A stretch of 64,000 bases of DNA from Calothrix sp. NIES-4105 (GTDB taxonomy: Bacteria > Cyanobacteriota > Cyanobacteriia > Cyanobacteriales > Nostocaceae): assembly GCF_002368415.1 (NCBI RefSeq), contig NZ_AP018291.1, positions 124,001 to 188,000 on the forward strand, in the 5' to 3' direction. The first letter of the stretch is position 1. Each line of letters starts with the position of its first letter. Of this stretch, positions 59,594 to 64,000 are shown in pieces. Under the pieces are notes generated by a model. The model was not told where the DNA came from. It was given only the letters and a program-made list of their open reading frames with translations, and did not search any database. The position numbers and the translations under genes were made by a program.

Positions 59594-60619
59594 ATGCATA
59601 AAATTCCCGTTACTGTGATTACAGGATTTCTTGGCGCTGGCAAAACGACATTAATTCGTCATTTACTCCAAAACAATGAGGGACGACGTATTGCTGTTTT
59701 AGTCAATGAATTTGGAGAAGTTGGAATTGATGGTGACCTTTTGCGTTCGTGTCGAGTTTGTGATGATGATGATAACAGTAACATTGTTGAACTTACCAAC
59801 GGTTGCCTATGCTGTACGGTGCAAGAAGAATTTCTTCCAGCAATGCAAGAATTGCTTCTTCGACGCGAGCAGCTTGACTGTATGTTGATTGAAACATCCG
59901 GTCTAGCGCTTCCAAAACCATTAGTACAAGCTTTTCGCTGGCCTGAGATTCGCACGGGCGCCACAGTAGACAGTGTAATTACTGTGGTAGACTGTGAAGC
60001 TTTGGCAAATAATCAGTTTGTAGGTAATTTAGAAGCTTTAGAAGCACAGCGACAAGGTGACGTAAGCTTAGAACACGAAACGCCCATCGAGGAATTATTT
60101 GATTCGCAGCTCGCTTGTGCTGACCTAGTACTGCTTACTAAGAAAGATTGCGTTGACTCCCAAACGCAAGCTAGAGTACAGGACTGGCTTACGCATAACT
60201 TGCCCCCTGGTGTAAAAGTCATTCCTTGCCAGGACGGTAAAATTGCCAGCGATTTATTATTTGGTTTCAATGCTGCGGTAGAAGACAACTTGGATAGGCG
60301 CCCTAGTCACCACGACACCGAAGTCGAACACGAACATGATCAAGAAATTAACGCGGTGCAATTAATACTAGACGAAGCATTTGAGCCATCTGTCCTGGTG
60401 AAACGCTTACAAACATTGGTGCAACAGCAAGAAATTTATCGAATTAAGGGATTTGTCGCAGTTCCAAACAAAGCCATGCGTCTAGTACTACAGGGAGTTG
60501 GTAATCGATTTAACTACTTTTATGACCGTCCTTGGCGACCTAATGAACCCCATCAAACACGATTAGTATTGATTGGTCGCAACCTTAATAAAATTCGCAT
60601 TGAATCATTGAGCATTTGA
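59594..60619 (+). CDS. cobW: CobW-type G3E GTPase (metal chaperone)
   Basis: This 341-aa COG0523 GTPase has the P-loop GFLGAGKTT, metal motif GCLCC in LTNGCLCCTVQEEF, ETSGLALPKP, and the guanine motif TKKD. The CRVCDDDDN segment and ETSGLALPKPLVQAF are those of the CobW branch tied to cobalamin synthesis. A His-rich linker (SHHDTEVEHEHDQE) may bind Co or Zn. The start was set at the ATG at 59594. It lies in the B12 riboswitch cluster. Confidence 0.93.
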   Translation: MHKIPVTVITGFLGAGKTTLIRHLLQNNEGRRIAVLVNEFGEVGIDGDLLRSCRVCDDDDNSNIVELTNGCLCCTVQEEFLPAMQELLLRREQLDCMLIETSGLALPKPLVQAFRWPEIRTGATVDSVITVVDCEALANNQFVGNLEALEAQRQGDVSLEHETPIEELFDSQLACADLVLLTKKDCVDSQTQARVQDWLTHNLPPGVKVIPCQDGKIASDLLFGFNAAVEDNLDRRPSHHDTEVEHEHDQEINAVQLILDEAFEPSVLVKRLQTLVQQQEIYRIKGFVAVPNKAMRLVLQGVGNRFNYFYDRPWRPNEPHQTRLVLIGRNLNKIRIESLSI

Positions 60620-60842
60620 TGTTGAGATAATTAGGCACCTGATTGAAACGTGAGCAATACATTTCCTCCTTGAAAATAATTATTATTATTTAATGAGTAT
60701 GCTTCAGTTTTACAAGGCGCCTAGTATGGCTCAAATGAGTGGAACGTTTGATTGGGCTGTGTAAAAGTTGATAGAGTTTCTTAATATACTTTGTGGAGAT
60801 AGTAGAAATAAATGTAACATTTCTACACTAATTATTGAATAC

Positions 60843-60988
60843 GTAGGTGCTATGCTACAACCGATTGGTTTTGATGATTGATCATTCATCAAAGGTAACG
60901 GGGAAAGTTTGGTGTGAATCCAGCGCTGTCCCGCAGCTGTAATGAGACTAATTTATTTTTAATGTCTCTAAGTCAGAACGCCCGCCAG
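60843..60988 (+). ncRNA. Cobalamin riboswitch E
   Basis: The plus strand has AACGGGGAAAGTTTGGTG, the core CGCTGTCCCGCAGCTGTAA, a variable stem, and GTCAGAACGCCCGCC. It lies directly before the BtuB-like receptor gene, ending about 30 nt upstream of its start. Confidence 0.93.
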
Positions 60989-61005
60989 TATCCAAAAACA
61001 CAATT

Positions 61006-61022
61006 ATCTGCGAGGTACAGAT
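61006..61022 (+). promoter_or_regulatory. Shine-Dalgarno hairpin after riboswitch E
   Basis: ATCTG-CGAGGTA-CAGAT, with the ATG of the receptor (61021) formed by the last two bases of the stem plus G. The GAGG ribosome site is in the loop. Confidence 0.7.
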
Positions 61023-63213
61023 GAGAAATATTTTCTTGAATTCCCAATGGAGAATCAATTTTGTAGTATCTAGTTTGACTGTAATGTTAGGGATACTGTA
61101 CCCAAAGTTAGGCGCCACAGCAACAGAAGTACTACAATTATCGGAGTTTTCTAAGCATGAAAGTACTGCTTCATATTTACAACCAGTTACAGAAGTAATA
61201 GCCCAGAACAGGAACGACACAGTAAATAAAACAGAAGAAATTGCTCAAAACCCGACATCAACACAAGAGAAAGAACCCGATATTGAATTAACAGTCATTG
61301 AAAAATTATTAAACGAACCTGTTTATTCACCATTTCGTCGTGAGGGGACAGTCAAAGACTCGACTCGTCCTATCTACGTCATTACTGGTGAACAGATGGA
61401 AGCGCAAGGCGCCAGAACTGTTAGAGAAGCGCTGAAATTTCTTCCTGGTATTTTGCCTGATGGGACTGTTGGTACTGAACCTCATGCATTGAGTGGTCAA
61501 TTTATACGTGGTTCTAATTCTGGTCAAGTGCTAATACTACTTGATGGTAGACCTATTAATAACTTGGGTGGCGGAGGGTTCGATTTATCAGAATTCACCA
61601 CTAATAATATTGAGCGAGTAGAAGTGTTACCAGGTGGAGGTTCAACTCTATACGGTTCCGATGCGATTGGTGGTGTCATCAATATTATTACCCGGCACCC
61701 AACAGAAGGTAAAATTACTACTGACACAAAGATAAATTTTGGTTCCTATGGACTCAACCAACAGAGTATTCAATCAAGTGGAAAGACGGGAAATATTGGT
61801 TGGGTAGTTGGTTACAACCGCACTCAAGGAGAATATAACTATCCTTTTTCAATACCCGAAGCTAATTTTAGGGGAGTGCGAAAGAATAACGACGTTCTCT
61901 ACAATAATTTTAATGTTAAATTAGAAGCAGATCTAGATAAGCGCAATACTGTAACTCTATCTACATTATATTTAGGGAAAGACCAGGGAGTACCAGGAGG
62001 AGTTCGTATACTCGTACCACAATTTGGTCAAGGTTCTGGTAATAACTTGACCGATAATAACCGGAAATATACAGACCAAGTATTAAGTGATTTAACCTGG
62101 AATTCCAAACTAGGAGAAGGTAATAATTCATTAATAACAGCGAGATTTTATCTTGATTTTACCAATACTCGCTTTGATTCTAACTCTATTACTATTCCAC
62201 CTCAATTCAACAGAAGATCTGATACTAATCAAAGTTCTTACGGTTTTCAAGGAACTCATAGTTGGCAATTTGCTCCCAACCAAAGTATAGTTTATGGTTT
62301 TGACTATCGAAATGTAAACGTTACTAGTCGCGCGGTCAGATTTGCCACAGGCGCCAGAACCCCTAACTATGATGATAATATTGGTCAAGGCGCCGTTTTT
62401 GCTCGGTACGAGACAAGCTTTATACCTAATGTCAAAATAAATGTCGGTGTGCGTCAAGATTTTAATACCTTAGCGAATGCTTCAGCAACATCACCATCAA
62501 TAGGCGCCAAATGGGATATTAGCAACTCTACAACATTACGTGCAAACTATATTAGAAACTTTCGTGTTCCAACGGTTGCTAACTTATTTAATCTTAACCC
62601 TACTAATATTGGTAATCCAAACCTTAAACCAGAAAAAGGAGATAGTTATGATATTGGTATTGACCAGAAATTAGGCGATATTGGTTTATTACGCTTAACA
62701 TTTTTTCAAAATAACATATCTGACGTAATAGCCTTTAAATCTATTATACCAGCAGTTAATGGAGTAACTGGAACTTGGGAAAATATTGGTTTAGTCGAAA
62801 CATCAGGAATCGAAGCTGCATTAAATTTACAACTTGCTAGAAATATCTACGCTTTTGTCGGTTATACGGCAAATGACCCCCGTATCAGAAAAAGTTTGAA
62901 TCCGGCAGAGATTGGTAAAGAATTAAGATTCGCTGGTGCAGATAAACTAAATTTAGGTATTTCTTATGAAAATCCTCAAGGTTGGTATCTGGGATTATTA
63001 ATGAACTCCCTTGGTGGATACCCAACGAATAACACCAATACCGAATCATTACCAGGTTATACAACTTTTGATGCTAAAACTCGAATTCCTCTAAGTCAGA
63101 CATTTACACTTAATGCTAGTATAGACAATATCTTTAACCAAAGATATCAGTTGTTTCCAGGATTCCCTGACGCAGGTAGAATGTTCCAAGTTGGTTTGAG
63201 CGCAAACTTTTAA
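61021..63213 (+). CDS. btuB: BtuB-like TonB-dependent corrinoid receptor
   Basis: The 730-aa outer-membrane receptor has a signal peptide, a plug domain (RPIYVITGEQMEAQGARTVR, IERVEVLPGGGSTLYGSDAI, GGVINIITRHPTEG) and a barrel whose last residues are GLSANF. The plug sequence is closest to BtuB/vitamin B12 receptors, and riboswitch E controls it, so cobalamin or a relative is the likely ligand. It is not paired with its own ABC transporter. The system at 49-54.6 kb could serve both. The start is fixed by the hairpin. Confidence 0.9.
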   Translation: MRNIFLNSQWRINFVVSSLTVMLGILYPKLGATATEVLQLSEFSKHESTASYLQPVTEVIAQNRNDTVNKTEEIAQNPTSTQEKEPDIELTVIEKLLNEPVYSPFRREGTVKDSTRPIYVITGEQMEAQGARTVREALKFLPGILPDGTVGTEPHALSGQFIRGSNSGQVLILLDGRPINNLGGGGFDLSEFTTNNIERVEVLPGGGSTLYGSDAIGGVINIITRHPTEGKITTDTKINFGSYGLNQQSIQSSGKTGNIGWVVGYNRTQGEYNYPFSIPEANFRGVRKNNDVLYNNFNVKLEADLDKRNTVTLSTLYLGKDQGVPGGVRILVPQFGQGSGNNLTDNNRKYTDQVLSDLTWNSKLGEGNNSLITARFYLDFTNTRFDSNSITIPPQFNRRSDTNQSSYGFQGTHSWQFAPNQSIVYGFDYRNVNVTSRAVRFATGARTPNYDDNIGQGAVFARYETSFIPNVKINVGVRQDFNTLANASATSPSIGAKWDISNSTTLRANYIRNFRVPTVANLFNLNPTNIGNPNLKPEKGDSYDIGIDQKLGDIGLLRLTFFQNNISDVIAFKSIIPAVNGVTGTWENIGLVETSGIEAALNLQLARNIYAFVGYTANDPRIRKSLNPAEIGKELRFAGADKLNLGISYENPQGWYLGLLMNSLGGYPTNNTNTESLPGYTTFDAKTRIPLSQTFTLNASIDNIFNQRYQLFPGFPDAGRMFQVGLSANF

Positions 63214-63298
63214 ATATGTACAGACGTGATTAATCCTTGCGGGAAAGGAGAGCGGATTATACGTCTCAACAATCAACCAAACATACAAGGAAAATGCC

Positions 63299-64000
63299 AT
63301 GACTCAATTTAACCCTTGGGTAACTCCATTAAATCAGACTGATGTAGAAGAAACTGGAAGCGGTTGGCAAATTGAGTACGAATATTTTGATTGCCAAAGA
63401 GATGTGCTTGCTTGTCTAACTTACACATTGTTTCAAGATAACTGGCGCCAAATTGGGTTAGGACATCTTGAACAAGGTAGTGTGTTGGAATTAGAGTTTC
63501 ATCAAGCGCCAAAAAAATGCGTTCTCTACGATGGATATTTAACGGTAATTGCTACTGATTGGCATTTTCACTTGTGTATTGAAGAAACTATCGGTGGTCC
63601 AGACTCAGAAACACCACCAGAATTAAGAAAACAAAGATTAATTAGTAAAGGTGCATTATATAGACGCATCAACCCAGAAGGAGAACCTCGTAGTTGGGGT
63701 ATTCAGTTTTGGAATGGTGCAGGTGATAAAGTCATGACTATATTTCTACCAAATCCATATATAGAGGATGAGAATTTATTGCCCGACGGAAAAGCTAATT
63801 TTACCAAGCTAGAACTATACAACGAGCTTCGAGAAACATATGTATTAGGATCGAAACAACTAGCTTTTACAAAAAATCCCTTCAAATGTACTTACATTGC
63901 AGTTTGTACATCTGGACGCTGTTACCCTTCCCAAAAATGGCAACCTACTTTCGATGCACTTTCAAATGCAGTTAAAAAATCACAGTTAGATATAGAAGTA
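63299..64000 (+). CDS. Conserved protein of unknown function (runs off the window)
   Basis: The 234 visible codons start MTQFNPWVTPLNQTDVEETG. The segments CQRDVLACLTYTLFQDNWRQ, FWNGAGDKVMTIFLPNPYIE and CTSGRCYPSQKWQP are typical of a cyanobacterial family without known function. The C-terminal part looks like a ferredoxin-type segment. It lies 85 bp after btuB on the same strand and may be in its operon. AAGGAAA precedes the ATG. Confidence 0.78.
   Translation, partial: MTQFNPWVTPLNQTDVEETGSGWQIEYEYFDCQRDVLACLTYTLFQDNWRQIGLGHLEQGSVLELEFHQAPKKCVLYDGYLTVIATDWHFHLCIEETIGGPDSETPPELRKQRLISKGALYRRINPEGEPRSWGIQFWNGAGDKVMTIFLPNPYIEDENLLPDGKANFTKLELYNELRETYVLGSKQLAFTKNPFKCTYIAVCTSGRCYPSQKWQPTFDALSNAVKKSQLDIEV

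Noticed and set aside
1-64000. CRISPR array, tRNA or rRNA genes
   Set aside because: No regularly spaced repeats, tRNA-like cloverleaf with conserved T-loop, or rRNA signature was seen by eye. Repeats found are terminal-repeat elements, regulatory boxes or riboswitches.

Overview
The window looks like accessory DNA from a filamentous, probably heterocystous, cyanobacterium (Nostocales). The evidence is scattered HIP1 octamers (GCGATCGC), a very high density of GGCGCC palindromes, a cyanobacterial group 2 sigma factor, an AMIN-domain TonB receptor, cyanobacterial families such as DUF2808, a cyanobacterial-type VKOR-thioredoxin fusion, and many short MITE-like repeats. No rRNA, tRNA, transposase ORF or CRISPR array was seen.

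Region 1 (1-38 kb) is a metal and redox homeostasis island. It holds a partial sensor kinase, lspA, two Zn/Cd-type P1B ATPases, a peroxiredoxin, a persulfide-dioxygenase-like hydrolase, a P450, a beta-barrel protein, a sigma factor, a SulP transporter, an HME-RND pump with one adaptor, a second orphan adaptor, a CPBP membrane protein, VKOR, a double-DUF305 lipoprotein, an SmtB/BxmR-type repressor with its operator, and cbiN. It also contains many broken genes: an ArsR remnant, two truncated CDF transporters, a frameshifted mntH, a cbiM remnant, a MITE-interrupted periplasmic protein, and fragments of prx, DUF305 and the hydrolase. Ten copies of one exact direct repeat, TTTCAT-N5-TTTCAT, lie mostly in promoter regions between 7.5 and 32 kb. 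They suggest one OmpR-type response regulator ties this island together.

Region 2 (38-64 kb) is a cobalamin-responsive island. It has five cobalamin riboswitches in 17 kb, next to a DUF1636-metE operon, class I ribonucleotide reductase (nrdAB), a DUF4346 protein, cobW, a BtuB-like receptor and a partial conserved gene at the right edge. An iron- or corrinoid-type TonB/ABC uptake operon with a candidate Fur box lies in the middle. The two B12-independent enzymes (MetE, NrdAB) beside riboswitch-controlled B12 uptake and handling genes read as a low-B12 survival module. One riboswitch now precedes only decayed DUF1636 and metE fragments, and another precedes a broken DUF1636.

Items of most interest: the shared direct-repeat regulon; a 17-nt hairpin that carries the Shine-Dalgarno sequence in its loop and overlaps the start codon after the riboswitches; a conserved micro-ORF behind two of the riboswitches; a three-member family of small secreted proteins with a GCDC motif; a paralogous pair of uncharacterised proteins tied to the B12 genes; and a 52-bp nested palindrome between a dead ArsR gene and a P-type ATPase.
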